64,000 nt of DNA from assembly GCF_035961655.1 (NCBI RefSeq), contig NZ_CP108393.1, forward strand, positions 4,323,501-4,387,500, written 5' to 3'. Made by a program: the position numbers and the translations under genes. This DNA comes from Streptomyces sp. NBC_01317. GTDB taxonomy: Bacteria; Actinomycetota; Actinomycetes; Streptomycetales; Streptomycetaceae. Of this stretch, positions 34,457 to 43,159 are shown piece after piece. The stretch's first letter is position 1; each line of letters begins with the position of its first letter. The notes below the pieces were generated by a model. The model was not told where the DNA came from. It saw only the letters and a program-made list of their open reading frames with translations, and did no database searches.

Positions 34457-37400
34457 TCAGTTCGTCCCGATCTTCGCGAGCAGTTCCACGATCCGGGACT
34501 GCACCTCGTCGCTGGTGGACCGCTCGGCCAGGAACAGTACGGTCTCCCCCGACGACAGCCGCGGCAGCTCCGCCGGGTCGATGCCGACGGAGGTGTAGAC
34601 GACCAGCGGCGTACGGTTCAACTGGCCGTTCGCCCGCAGCCAGTCGATGATCCCGGCGCGCTGGCGCCGTACCCGCATCAGGTCCATGACCACCAGGTTC
34701 GGCCGCATCTGCCCGGCCAGGGCCACGGCCTGGTCGTCGGTGGCGGCCCGCGCGACCTGCATGCCGCGCCGCTCCAGCGTGTCCGTCAGCGCGAGCGCGA
34801 TCTCGTCGTGCTCCTCGACCAGGAGGACACGCGGGGGGTGCTGTTCGCTGTCGCGCGGTGCCAGGGCCTTGAGGAGGACGGCGGGGTCCGCGCCGTACGC
34901 CGCTTCCCGCGTCGCCTGGCCCAGACCGGCCGTCACCAGGACGGGGACCTCGGCGGCGACGGCGGCCTGGCGCAGGGACTGGAGCGCGGTACGGGTGATG
35001 GGGCCGGTCAGGGGGTCGACGAAGAGCGCGGCCGGGAACGCGGCGATCTGGGCGTCGACCTCCTCGCGCGAGTGCACGACCACCGGGCGGTAGCCGCGGT
35101 CGCTCAGCGCCTGCGAGGTGGAGACGTCCGGGGCGGGCCAGACGAGCAGCCGGCGCGGGTTGTCGAGGGGCTCCGGGGGCAGTTCGTCGTCGACGGGGCG
35201 CGGCTGGGGGCGGTTGGCCACCTCGACCGCGCCGCCGGGACCGTCCAGCGGCTGGGGACCCTCCGCGCCCTCGTCGGGCGCCCCTATCGCGTACGAGCGT
35301 CCCTCGGGGTGGGCGGTGGCGAGGCGGGAGGAGCCCTGCGGGTGGGACCTCTGGTTCGCTTCGGGGTGGTCGCTGTCGGGCGGGGTGCCGAGCTTGCGGC
35401 GGCGGCCGGAACCGAGGGTGCCGGAGGGGTTCTGGCCGGTCCCGGGCTGGCCGCCTTGGGTGTCTCCGTGGGTCTGGCCCTGGGTGTGGGCGAGGCCCTG
35501 ACCCTGGCCCTGGCTCTGGCTTTGCAGGGCTTGGCCTTGCACCTGGCTGTGGTTCTGGTGGTGGGCCGGTGTCGGCGCCGCTGCCTGTGCCTGCGCGGGC
35601 GGTACGGATGGGACGTGCGGCGCGGGCGGTACGGACGGGGCGTGCGGCTGGGCCGCTCGGCCCTGCTGCGCCGGGCCCGGGACCAGGCTCTGCCCACGCC
35701 CCTGGGTGGGCTGGGCGGGCTGCTGCTGGGAGAACGGCACCCCCTGGCCGAGCGTCCGCACGCTGAAGGCGCGGCCCTGGGTGGAGTCCGGGGACGGTGC
35801 CTCTTCGGGCAGGGGCTGGGCGGGCGGGAGCGGCTGATGGGCGCCACGCCGCGCGGGCGGCGGAGCGGCCGATTCCGCGGCGGCGGGGTGGTCGGGCGCC
35901 GGGTCGGGCGCGGGCCGGGGGGCCGGTACGCCGGCGGTGTCGCCGTCCGTACCGTACGCGTCCGTACCGTACGCCCTGAGGCCCTGGCCCCCCGCCGTGT
36001 CCTGAGCCGGACGGGGATCGTCGGGCCAGCCGGGCGGTCCGGCCATCGGGCCGAAGCCGGAAGGCGTGGAGGGTCCGTCCTGCCCGTTCGCGACCGGGCC
36101 GTTTCCGAGTGCGTGGCTCTGGTTCTGGCCCTGGTTCTGGCTGCTTTGGCCCCCACCCGGGCTGTGGTCGGCGTCCGCCGCCCCCCACTGGTTCCCGTCC
36201 GGGTCGAAGGACATGGCCCCGGTGTCCAGCTGGACGGGCATCTCCATCGAGTCGTCCGCGCCACCGCCGACATCCCTGCGCGCCCGCCGCCGCCCGGACG
36301 GTACGCCCGGCGCCTGCGGCGGTGTGAGGTCGGCGGCCTCCGGATCCGTACGTACGTCGTGCCCGGCCGAAGCAGGCGCCGGTACGGAGTCCTGGCGTAC
36401 GGCGTCGGCACGGCGGCCCGGCAGCGAGTCGTCCGTCGTGGCCGCGACCGGCAGACCGCGGGCGGGAGCCGGGGGCCCGGCCGGGGCCGGGGTGCGGTCG
36501 GCGTCGGCCGGCGGCAGCGCGAACGGGCTGCGCCCGCCCTCCGGCTCGGGCGGTACGGGTGTGTGCCGCTCCTGCGCCGGAGCGAGCGCCCGGCGCGCAC
36601 GGCGCCCGGCGTTCGGAGCGCCGCTCGCGGAGGCGGGGGGCGGCGCCTGGTGCGGTACGGGCAGGGGCGCGGGCATCCCGGCGGGAGCCGACGCGTAAGA
36701 CGGTACGGGCCCGGCGGGACCGGCCCCGGAAGGACCGGCGGCCCCGGAAGGACCGGCGGCACCGGAAGGCGCCGACGGCGCCGGGGGAGCGGACGGACCG
36801 GCGGGCAGCGCCGGCATCGCGTTCTGTTCGCCGCCGCGCCGCGCCCGGCGTCCCGTTCCCGCCGCCGAGGCGGCGTCCACGGGCACACCCTGAGGCGGTA
36901 CGGCCTGGCCGAGCGCCGCACGCCCGGTCGGGTGCGAACCCTCGGCGGACGTGACCACCGCGCCCTCGGACGGTACACCGGCCGGGACAGCCGCGCCGCC
37001 CGACAGGGCCACCGCCGACCCGGGAGCCACGGACTCTCCTACGGCCCCTGACCCCGAGGCCAACCCGGACCCGGACCCCGACGCCAACCCCGACCCCGCC
37101 CCGCCGGACCCCGACACCACCGCCGCGTCCTCGGCAGGACTCGGCCGCCCGCGCCGGCGCCCCGTACCACCGTTCCCGCTTCCGCCCCCGGGCCCGGTCC
37201 CGGCGCCGATCCCGCCCTCGCCGCCCGGCCCGCCGTCTCCCCCGTGCCCACCGGAATCCTGCGCCGGGATGAGGTCCTGCTGGGCGTCCGTACGCGCCCG
37301 GCGCCGCCCGGTCGGCTCCCCGGCGTCCGGCACGTCCGGCACCGCGGCCTCCAGGAACGCGTCCGTGGACGCCCGCCGTGCCCGCCGCCTGCCGCCTCCC

Positions 37401-39331
37401 GAGGTCCCGGGCCCCTGCTGCTGAGCGGGCACAGAGGCCTGCCCCGCCTGCCCGGCCACGCCCGTCTGCCCCGCCACTCCCGACCGATCCGCCACCGGAC
37501 CCGCCACCTGATCCGCCACCGGACCCGTCGTCCCCGCCGCCCCGTGCACGGACAGCTCCGACGACGAGGACACCGCGGCAGCCGGCGCGGGCGCGGGCAC
37601 GGTCGGAATCGTCCCCCCGCCCTCACCCAGCGGCAGTTCCAGCACGTACGCGCTGCCGCCCATCCCCGGCATCTCGTGCGTCTGGAGCACCCCGCCGTGC
37701 GCCCGTACGATCCCGCGCACGAGCGGCTCGTGCACCGGATCACCCCCGGCGAACGGCCCGCGCACCTCGATCCGTACGACGTCACCGCGCTGCGCGGCGG
37801 CCACCACGATCGTCGAGTCGACGTACCCGCCGCCCCCGGCCACCAGCCGCGCCCGGCCCGTGGAGTCGACCCCGGCCACGTCCGCGATCAGGTGCGCGAG
37901 GGCCTGCGCCAGCCGGCCCGGGTCCACCTCGGCCTCGATCGGCGGGGCGTGCACGGCGAACTGCGCCCGGCCGGGGCCGATCAGCTCGACCGCGCCCTCG
38001 ACGCCGGCCGCCACGACCGCGTCGAGCAGCACGTTTACCTTGGCGAGCCCTTCCGTACCGTCGTCCAGCCGCTGGTAGCCGAGCACGTTGTCGACCAGCG
38101 TGGTCATCCGGGCGTACCCGGCGGCCAGGTGGTGCAGGATCTGGTTGGCCTCGGGCCAGAGCTGGCCCGCCGGGTCGGCGGCGAGCGTGGCCAGCTCGCC
38201 GCGCAGCTCCTCCAACGGCCCGCGCAGGGCCTCGCCGAGGACGGCCGTCAGCTGGGCGTGCCGCGCCGCGACCTCGCCGTACCGCTCCGTCAGCTCCTCG
38301 ATCTCGGCCGCGTACCGGTCGCTGCGGTCCGCCAGCTCCGCCGCGTGCCGCTCGGCGCCCTCGTCCAGCTCGGTGGTGAGGCGCTCGGTCGTCTCGATCA
38401 GTTCGCCGGTGAGCTGCCTCTTGACCTTCGCCAGCTCGGCGGTGAGGCGTTCCGTCGCCTCCGCCAGCTCCGCCGCGTGCTTCTTCTTCGCCTCGGCCAG
38501 CTCGGCGTTGTGCTGGTCGACGAGTTCTTCGTGCGCCCGGCGGTCGGTGAAGGTCATCACGGCGCCGACGAGCTGGTCGCCGTCCCGTACCGGCGCGGTC
38601 GTCAGGTCGACGGGCACCTGCTTGCCGTTCTTCGCCCACAACACCTGCCCGCGCACCCGGTGCTTGCGGCCGGACCTGAGCGTGTCGGCGAGCGGGGAGT
38701 CCGCGTACGGGAACGGCTCGCCGTCCGCGCGCGAGTGCAGGATCAGGGTGTGCAGCTCACGGCCGCCGAGGTCGGTGGCGCGGAAGCCGAGGATCTGGGC
38801 GGCGGCGGGGTTGACGAGGACGACCCGGCCGTCCGTGTCCGTACCGACCACGCCTTCCGACGCGGCCCGCAGGATCATCTCGGTCTGGCGCTGGGAACGG
38901 GCCAGTTCGGCCTCGGTGTCGACCGTGCCCGACAGGTCCCGTACGACCAGCATGAGCAGCTCGTCGCCGGTGTAGCTGTGGGAATCGGTGTACGCGTCCC
39001 GGCCGTCCTCCAGGCTCGCGCTGGTCACCTCGGCGGGGAACTCGCCGCCGTCGGTGCGCCGCGCGACCATCCGGGTCGGTTTGGTACGGCCCCGGGAGTC
39101 GGCGGAGTCGGGGCGGCGCATCGAGCCGGGGATGAGCTTGGAGTCGAACTCGGGGAGCAGATCGAGCAGCCCGCGCCCGACGAGGGCCGTGCCGGGGGTC
39201 TCGAACATCTCCAGCGCGATGGTGTTGGCGTTGACCACCGTGCCGTTGGCGTTGACGAGCACCAAGCCGTCGGGGAGTGCGTCGAGTATCGCCGCGAGAC
39301 GAGCAGCGCCCCGGGATGGCCTGCTACTCAC
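34457..39331 (-). CDS. Giant PAS/degenerate histidine-kinase/receiver protein with disordered linker
   Basis: A 1624-residue cytoplasmic protein. Two PAS domains (about 8-130 and 140-275) are followed by a coiled coil rich in Glu/Ala/Lys (277-360). A DHp-like helix reads LGEALRGPLEELRG, where a phospho-acceptor His would be expected. An ATPase-like region (435-570) lacks clear G boxes. An 800-residue Pro/Gly/Ser/Gln-rich disordered linker follows. The C-terminal 245 residues hold two receiver-like domains: LLVWPAPD with AALFVDP, then VLLVEEHDE with LVVMDLMRV. The catalytic His is missing, so this is a probable pseudokinase scaffold. The linker is repetitive but the frame is open throughout. 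Confidence 0.85.
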   Translation of the reverse strand: MSSRPSRGAARLAAILDALPDGLVLVNANGTVVNANTIALEMFETPGTALVGRGLLDLLPEFDSKLIPGSMRRPDSADSRGRTKPTRMVARRTDGGEFPAEVTSASLEDGRDAYTDSHSYTGDELLMLVVRDLSGTVDTEAELARSQRQTEMILRAASEGVVGTDTDGRVVLVNPAAAQILGFRATDLGGRELHTLILHSRADGEPFPYADSPLADTLRSGRKHRVRGQVLWAKNGKQVPVDLTTAPVRDGDQLVGAVMTFTDRRAHEELVDQHNAELAEAKKKHAAELAEATERLTAELAKVKRQLTGELIETTERLTTELDEGAERHAAELADRSDRYAAEIEELTERYGEVAARHAQLTAVLGEALRGPLEELRGELATLAADPAGQLWPEANQILHHLAAGYARMTTLVDNVLGYQRLDDGTEGLAKVNVLLDAVVAAGVEGAVELIGPGRAQFAVHAPPIEAEVDPGRLAQALAHLIADVAGVDSTGRARLVAGGGGYVDSTIVVAAAQRGDVVRIEVRGPFAGGDPVHEPLVRGIVRAHGGVLQTHEMPGMGGSAYVLELPLGEGGGTIPTVPAPAPAAAVSSSSELSVHGAAGTTGPVADQVAGPVADRSGVAGQTGVAGQAGQASVPAQQQGPGTSGGGRRRARRASTDAFLEAAVPDVPDAGEPTGRRRARTDAQQDLIPAQDSGGHGGDGGPGGEGGIGAGTGPGGGSGNGGTGRRRGRPSPAEDAAVVSGSGGAGSGLASGSGSGLASGSGAVGESVAPGSAVALSGGAAVPAGVPSEGAVVTSAEGSHPTGRAALGQAVPPQGVPVDAASAAGTGRRARRGGEQNAMPALPAGPSAPPAPSAPSGAAGPSGAAGPSGAGPAGPVPSYASAPAGMPAPLPVPHQAPPPASASGAPNAGRRARRALAPAQERHTPVPPEPEGGRSPFALPPADADRTPAPAGPPAPARGLPVAATTDDSLPGRRADAVRQDSVPAPASAGHDVRTDPEAADLTPPQAPGVPSGRRRARRDVGGGADDSMEMPVQLDTGAMSFDPDGNQWGAADADHSPGGGQSSQNQGQNQSHALGNGPVANGQDGPSTPSGFGPMAGPPGWPDDPRPAQDTAGGQGLRAYGTDAYGTDGDTAGVPAPRPAPDPAPDHPAAAESAAPPPARRGAHQPLPPAQPLPEEAPSPDSTQGRAFSVRTLGQGVPFSQQQPAQPTQGRGQSLVPGPAQQGRAAQPHAPSVPPAPHVPSVPPAQAQAAAPTPAHHQNHSQVQGQALQSQSQGQGQGLAHTQGQTHGDTQGGQPGTGQNPSGTLGSGRRRKLGTPPDSDHPEANQRSHPQGSSRLATAHPEGRSYAIGAPDEGAEGPQPLDGPGGAVEVANRPQPRPVDDELPPEPLDNPRRLLVWPAPDVSTSQALSDRGYRPVVVHSREEVDAQIAAFPAALFVDPLTGPITRTALQSLRQAAVAAEVPVLVTAGLGQATREAAYGADPAVLLKALAPRDSEQHPPRVLLVEEHDEIALALTDTLERRGMQVARAATDDQAVALAGQMRPNLVVMDLMRVRRQRAGIIDWLRANGQLNRTPLVVYTSVGIDPAELPRLSSGETVLFLAERSTSDEVQSRIVELLAKIGTN

Positions 39332-39650
39332 GACGACGCTTCCTCCCTGACCTGCTGCCCCTTGCGGACGGCCGAGCCCATCTTGCCTCTCGGGTCTCGG
39401 CCTGTCACGGGAGGGAGTCTAAAGGCTGGGGAGGGGGCCGTGACGGCGGATGAGGGGGAGCGCACCCGAAGAAGGGGCGCGCGACACCCGCTCACCGCCC
39501 CCCGTCCCGCGCCCCCGCGTCCGCCGATGTCCCCATATGGCGGTGCGCCGGGGGGACTTGGGGGGCGGGCGGGGCGGGGGTGCGGGAGGGAGGATCGAAG
39601 CGGGATCGGAGGAGAGAGGTCTCCCGCTCGTCCTACTCGTCCTGCTCGTC
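39332..39650. other. 319-bp intergenic region with G-rich tract
   Basis: It lies between the PAS-protein start and the protease-inhibitor stop, both on the minus strand, so it should hold the PAS-gene promoter. A G-run tract on the plus strand (about 39550-39592) could form a G-quadruplex. CTCGTCCTA-type triplet repeats occur near 39630-39655. No gene. Confidence 0.55.
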
Positions 39651-40166
39651 CTACGAACCGGCGGGGGCGGGCAGGATCGGCTCCATCGTCTTCCAGCGGG
39701 CGATCTCGCAGCCGTTCTTGCGGTTGAACGTGGCGTCCACGTTCCTGCCCCGCCAGATGCCGGTGACGCGGGCGGTGGCGTCACCGCCGTACTGCATGGT
39801 GCACATCTGGTCCTTGGCCACCGGCGCGAACGGGTCCTGGTCGCTGCCGGCCAGCTCCGTCAGCCGGTCGCACGCGGCCTTCGCCCGGGGGTGCGTCCCG
39901 CCGACCGGGCCGCATTCCAGCTTGAACGAACCATCCGCCCGGGTGACGCCCGAACCGGCGACGGTGACGGTGAACGAGTCGGGCCGCTCCTCCAGGAGCG
40001 GCAGCGGAAGCGGCGCGAGCCGCTCGAGGGGGGAGGCGAGCGGCGAGGCGCCGGAACCGGCGGCGAGCGGCCCCGCGGGAGCGCCGGAGGCGCCTGAGGC
40101 GGCGGGCGCGAGGGCGGTGAGCGCGGCGACGGACGCGGCGGCGGTGAGGACGAGGCGGCGCAGCAT
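39651..40166 (-). CDS. Subtilisin inhibitor (SSI) family secreted protease inhibitor
   Basis: A 171-residue exported inhibitor. The signal peptide ends near ALAPAASGA; a Pro/Ala/Gly spacer precedes the domain. The SSI pattern is complete: LECGPVGGTHPRAKAACDRL, DQMCTMQYGGD, GIWRGRNVDATFNRKNGCE, with four Cys for two disulfides. The reactive loop reads CTMQY where classical SSI has CPMVY, so P1 is still Met, but P2 is Thr not Pro and P1' is Gln. The ATG at 40166 follows AGGAGC. The family controls secreted subtilases during development. Confidence 0.92.
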   Translation of the reverse strand: MLRRLVLTAAASVAALTALAPAASGASGAPAGPLAAGSGASPLASPLERLAPLPLPLLEERPDSFTVTVAGSGVTRADGSFKLECGPVGGTHPRAKAACDRLTELAGSDQDPFAPVAKDQMCTMQYGGDATARVTGIWRGRNVDATFNRKNGCEIARWKTMEPILPAPAGS

Positions 40167-40388
40167 GAAAGCTCCTGACGGGTTACGGATCCGGGGGCGG
40201 CCCCCGACACGTCTAACGCTCGTCGGGCCCAGGCGTTGCGCAACCGGAGGCGCGCGACCGCGGAGGGGCGACCGGAGATGCTTTGCTCTACGCCCCGCCC
40301 GCCTAGTACCGTGAGCGGCGATTGGTGAGAGCCCACCCGGCTGTGTCATCATCTGCACGCACCGTCCGCGCCCGCGCGGTGGTGTGCT

Positions 40389-40479
40389 GGAGGCGTCGCC
40401 TAGTCCGGTCTATGGCGCCGCACTGCTAATGCGGTTTGGGCCTTAAAGCCCATCGAGGGTTCAAATCCCTCCGCCTCCG
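40389..40479 (+). tRNA. tRNA-Ser (anticodon GCT)
   Basis: A 91-nt class II tRNA. Acceptor GGAGGCG/CGCCTCC, anticodon loop CTGCTAA with GCT at 40425-40427 in stem CCGCA/TGCGG, long variable arm, T-arm GAGGG-TTCAAAT-CCCTC. A hairpin terminator follows at 40494. Confidence 0.96.
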
Positions 40480-40493
40480 CGCAAGCACCACCC

Positions 40494-40521
40494 GAAGCCC
40501 CGGCCACCCGGCCGGGGCTTC
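40494..40521 (+). terminator. Terminator hairpin after tRNA-Ser(GCT)
   Basis: A perfect 12-bp stem, GAAGCCCCGGCC/GGCCGGGGCTTC, with a 4-nt loop, 15 bp after the tRNA. Confidence 0.9.
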
Positions 40522-40677
40522 ACCCGTTCCCGCCCCCGCCGACCCACTCCGCACACCCCACCTGGTGGGCATCTCCGCAGGTCAGCCCCGGTGTGACTAA
40601 TGGATTTCACCTGGCGCCACAGGTCATGTAATGTTGTTCTCGCAACGCCGCCCAGGCAGAAAAGCCCGGAACGCCAA

Positions 40678-40750
40678 GCACTCGTAGCTTAACGGATAGA
40701 GCATCTGACTACGGATCAGAAGGTTGCAGGTTCGAATCCTGCCGAGTGCA
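40678..40750 (+). tRNA. tRNA-Arg (anticodon ACG)
   Basis: A 73-nt tRNA. Acceptor GCACTCG/CGAGTGC, anticodon loop CTACGGA with ACG at 40711-40713 in stem TCTGA/TCAGA, T-arm GCAGG-TTCGAAT-CCTGC. Its 3' half is duplicated imperfectly at 43751-43794. Confidence 0.96.
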
Positions 40751-40755
40751 CAGCA
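40712..40755 (+). repeat. attL-type site within tRNA-Arg(ACG) 3' half
   Basis: 44 bp matching 43751-43794 at 42 positions; both differences lie in the T-arm. It delimits a 3-kb cassette together with that copy. Confidence 0.85.
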
Positions 40756-40759
40756 CGTC

Positions 40760-40791
40760 AAAGGCCCTGTGGATCTCTCCACAGGGCCTTT
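40760..40791. terminator. Terminator hairpin after tRNA-Arg(ACG)
   Basis: A perfect 14-bp stem, AAAGGCCCTGTGGA/TCCACAGGGCCTTT, with a TCTC loop, placed 10 bp after the tRNA. Confidence 0.93.
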
Positions 40792-40902
40792 CGTCTGTGC
40801 CTTGACGGCAATGTTGGACGGCAACCGCCTTCGAAGCGGATCGGACGGCTACGAGAACGACGGCCGAGGGGTGGTCCGGTCTTCTGCCTGAGGGTCTACG
40901 GC

Positions 40903-41739
40903 TCAGCTGAGGGCCTTGCCGACCTCGTAGATCGTGGGCCTGTCCTCGGGCGCGGAGCTGAGCATGGCGTCGATCAGTTCGCCCAGCTCGCCATGGACCC
41001 TCACTGGCCGGCGCTTGCCACTCGCAACGGCTCGTCTCTGCTCAGGGCGGGGTGCGTTGTCCGGGTACTCGACGGCCCGCCAGCCCGTGGCGGAAATGAG
41101 CAGGGACGCGCCGAGCGCGTAGACATCGGCTGCCTGTGTCGCCTCAGCCTCTCCGGTCGCGAGCACACTGCGCGCGATCTCTGGCGCTTCGTAGTGCACG
41201 AGGCAGCCGCGGAACGGGAAGTCGTACCGCTCGGGGATGTGCCCACTCCGCGCCAAGGCCAGGTCGATGAGGTGCGTGCGCTCCGGTCCGATGATGAAGT
41301 GCGCGGGCTGCACGTCGCCGTGGGCCCAGCCCTTGGCATGTAGTTCGGCCAGTGCCTCTACGCAGCCGAGGGCCACGCTGGTGTGCGGTTCAGAACGAGA
41401 GTCCGGTTCACGACAGGGCTTCCAGAGCCCGTAGAGGTCAGGCCCCTCGCGCCACGGCTGGAAGTTCCAGGTGCCCCGCTTGCATTCGCCGTACGCGAAG
41501 TCATCGAAGCCGATCCGGTGCAGCACGGCGCCTTCGCGGGCGGGGGCGAGCGCCGTCCACGGTTGGGCGGGCCAGTCGGCCGTGGCCTCGATCGGATATC
41601 CGATCTTCACGGCGTACCGCCCCCGATGGCTCTCAACCTCCCAGACCGTGGAGCCCCGGCGATGGACGACCAGGCGCTGAGCCTTGGGCCTGAGCGCATC
41701 GAGCACGACGATCGGCAGTTCAGAGGGTGTCCCGGACAA
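40903..41739 (-). CDS. Serine/threonine kinase-like protein of the tRNA-Arg island
   Basis: A 278-residue kinase-fold protein. VAIK-type Lys in GRYAVKIGYP, catalytic loop GWAHGDVQPAHFII (HGDxxxxH in place of HRDxxxxN), Mg-binding segment THLIDLALA (Asp kept, DFG Phe-Gly lost), APE motif YEAPEIARS and a C-lobe DVYALGASLL. The Asn-to-His change leaves activity uncertain. A TTG start at 41739 is preferred: AAGGAG (41748-41753) sits 8 nt upstream, whereas a longer GTG reading at 41778 would bury it. It is 70 bp downstream of the 147-aa gene on the same strand, likely co-transcribed. No transmembrane or PASTA domains. Confidence 0.82.
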   Translation of the reverse strand: MSGTPSELPIVVLDALRPKAQRLVVHRRGSTVWEVESHRGRYAVKIGYPIEATADWPAQPWTALAPAREGAVLHRIGFDDFAYGECKRGTWNFQPWREGPDLYGLWKPCREPDSRSEPHTSVALGCVEALAELHAKGWAHGDVQPAHFIIGPERTHLIDLALARSGHIPERYDFPFRGCLVHYEAPEIARSVLATGEAEATQAADVYALGASLLISATGWRAVEYPDNAPRPEQRRAVASGKRRPVRVHGELGELIDAMLSSAPEDRPTIYEVGKALS

Positions 41740-41809
41740 CGTCTGTTCTCCTTCCGGGCAACGCGGCCGCCCCCGCATCGGGGCCGGCCGCGCCGCTGGG
41801 TTCGTGGCG

Positions 41810-42253
41810 CTACGCCTGACCGTACGGACGGCCGCAGTCCGAGTCGCACTGCGCGAGGTTCGTACCGTCCACGGTCCACAGGTCGTCGAAGACCATGAAG
41901 CCGGCCGCCTTCATCGCGTGTGCGGAGGCAGCGACCATCTCAGGGTCACGACCACCACCGCCCGGCTTCGGGTTGTGGTGGAGGAAACGGCCGGCGACCC
42001 GCTGGCACAGGTCGGCGTACTCCTTTGTGTGCAGGACGAGCGCGTGCAGACCGAGGTCCACGTCGTCCGACGGGATCATGGGGACGGTCGCGGTCGCGGT
42101 GGCGACCACGAAGGCCACCGCCTGGTCCGCGATCCGCTCCGCCCGGTCGGAGGACTGCCCGTTGTGGACGACGACGAAGTGCGTGAGGCTCTCGAACAGC
42201 TCCTCACCAGCCACCGTGCGCCCGGTCCTCTGGTCGTTGGCCGTTGCTGTCAT
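41810..42253 (-). CDS. 147-aa protein of the tRNA-Arg island, unknown function
   Basis: A small soluble, mostly helical protein (RTVAGEELFESLTHFVVVHN, SSDRAERIADQAVAFVVATA). It ends in a short Cys pair tail, CDSDCGRPYG, which could bind metal. AAGGAG lies 8 nt before the ATG at 42253. It precedes the kinase-like gene on the minus strand and is divergent from the XRE-DUF5919 gene. No catalytic motif is recognised. The company suggests a shared signalling role, by inference. Confidence 0.75.
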   Translation of the reverse strand: MTATANDQRTGRTVAGEELFESLTHFVVVHNGQSSDRAERIADQAVAFVVATATATVPMIPSDDVDLGLHALVLHTKEYADLCQRVAGRFLHHNPKPGGGGRDPEMVAASAHAMKAAGFMVFDDLWTVDGTNLAQCDSDCGRPYGQA

Positions 42254-42413
42254 GTGAGTGCTCCTTGATTGTCGCTGTGCTCTGGTACTCATCTGGACCC
42301 GATCATCCGGTTGCTCATCGGGACGTCGGAACCACCGCGGAGCCCCAGTTGGGGACGTCCCGCATCGGATAGAACGTCCCTGGTGCCGTCCCCAGGTCTT
42401 AGGAGAGATCGCA

Positions 42414-43157
42414 ATGCCGAACGAGAGGTTACGAGCTGCCATGGCAGCCGGCGGCTGGACGTACAGCGCCCTCGCGGACAAGGTCGAAGTCGATCCCAAG
42501 TCCATCGAGCGATGGGTCAATCAGGGGCGAACGCCGCGTCGTGCAACGGCCATGCTGGCAGCGGAAACGCTAGGAGAAGACGTGCACGCTCTATGGCCCG
42601 CGCTCAGGCAGGCTCGCCCTGTCCGCGCTGTCAGTCCGGAACTTGTGGCTCTGTACGACAAGCGGGCGGACATCCCCATGTCCACCTATGTGGACATGCT
42701 GACCCAAGCCCGCGAGCACATTGACGTGTTGGTGTATGCAGCCGTCTTCCTGCACGAGGCGTATCCGCAGCTCAATGACGTGCTGCGCGAGCGAGCTGCG
42801 GACGGGTGTGCGGTCCGCATCGCGATCGGCGACCCGGACAGTCCCCGTGTGCAACAGCGCGGCGAGGAGGAGCGGTTCGGGCACGGAATCGAGTCCCGAT
42901 GCCGACTCGCACTCATGCACTACCGCGCCCTTGCCGGCGTACCTGGCATCGAGGTGCGGACCCATGCGACCACGCTCTACAACTCGATCTATCGTGCGGA
43001 TGACCAGGCGTTGGTCAACGCCCACGTATGGGGAGTGAACGCTTACGGCGCCCCGGTGTGGCACCTCCGCCGCAGCGAGTCGGGGCGCATGTTCGACACC
43101 TACGCCGGCAGCTTCGACGCTGTGTGGGACACCGCGACACCAGTAAGGGAAGAGTGA
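42414..43157 (+). CDS. XRE-family regulator with C-terminal DUF5919-like domain
   Basis: A 247-residue protein. HTH: RLRAAMAAGGWTYSALADKV, VDPKSIERWVNQGRTPRRAT. C-terminal domain (about 75-247): TYVDMLTQAREHIDVLVYAA, VRIAIGDPDSPRVQQRGEEE, ATTLYNSIYRADDQALVNAH and APVWHLRRSESGRMFDTYAG. This matches the DUF5919 pattern with a phospholipase-D-like appearance. Codon 6 is TTA (42429-42431), a rare codon that makes translation depend on the developmental tRNA encoded by bldA in Streptomyces. AGGAGA precedes the ATG. It is followed at once by the NUDIX gene. Confidence 0.85.
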   Translation: MPNERLRAAMAAGGWTYSALADKVEVDPKSIERWVNQGRTPRRATAMLAAETLGEDVHALWPALRQARPVRAVSPELVALYDKRADIPMSTYVDMLTQAREHIDVLVYAAVFLHEAYPQLNDVLRERAADGCAVRIAIGDPDSPRVQQRGEEERFGHGIESRCRLALMHYRALAGVPGIEVRTHATTLYNSIYRADDQALVNAHVWGVNAYGAPVWHLRRSESGRMFDTYAGSFDAVWDTATPVREE

Positions 43158-43159
43158 CC

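Noticed and set aside
37244..39727. Long plus-strand open frames opposite the PAS protein gene (also 34808-37051)
   Set aside because: Antisense of a GC-rich repetitive gene; no domain or ribosome site. PAS and receiver motifs read on the minus strand.
40624..40824. Minus-strand 66-codon frame containing RIRTCNLLIRSQMLYPLSY
   Set aside because: It is the antisense of tRNA-Arg(ACG) and its terminator, another familiar spurious peptide.
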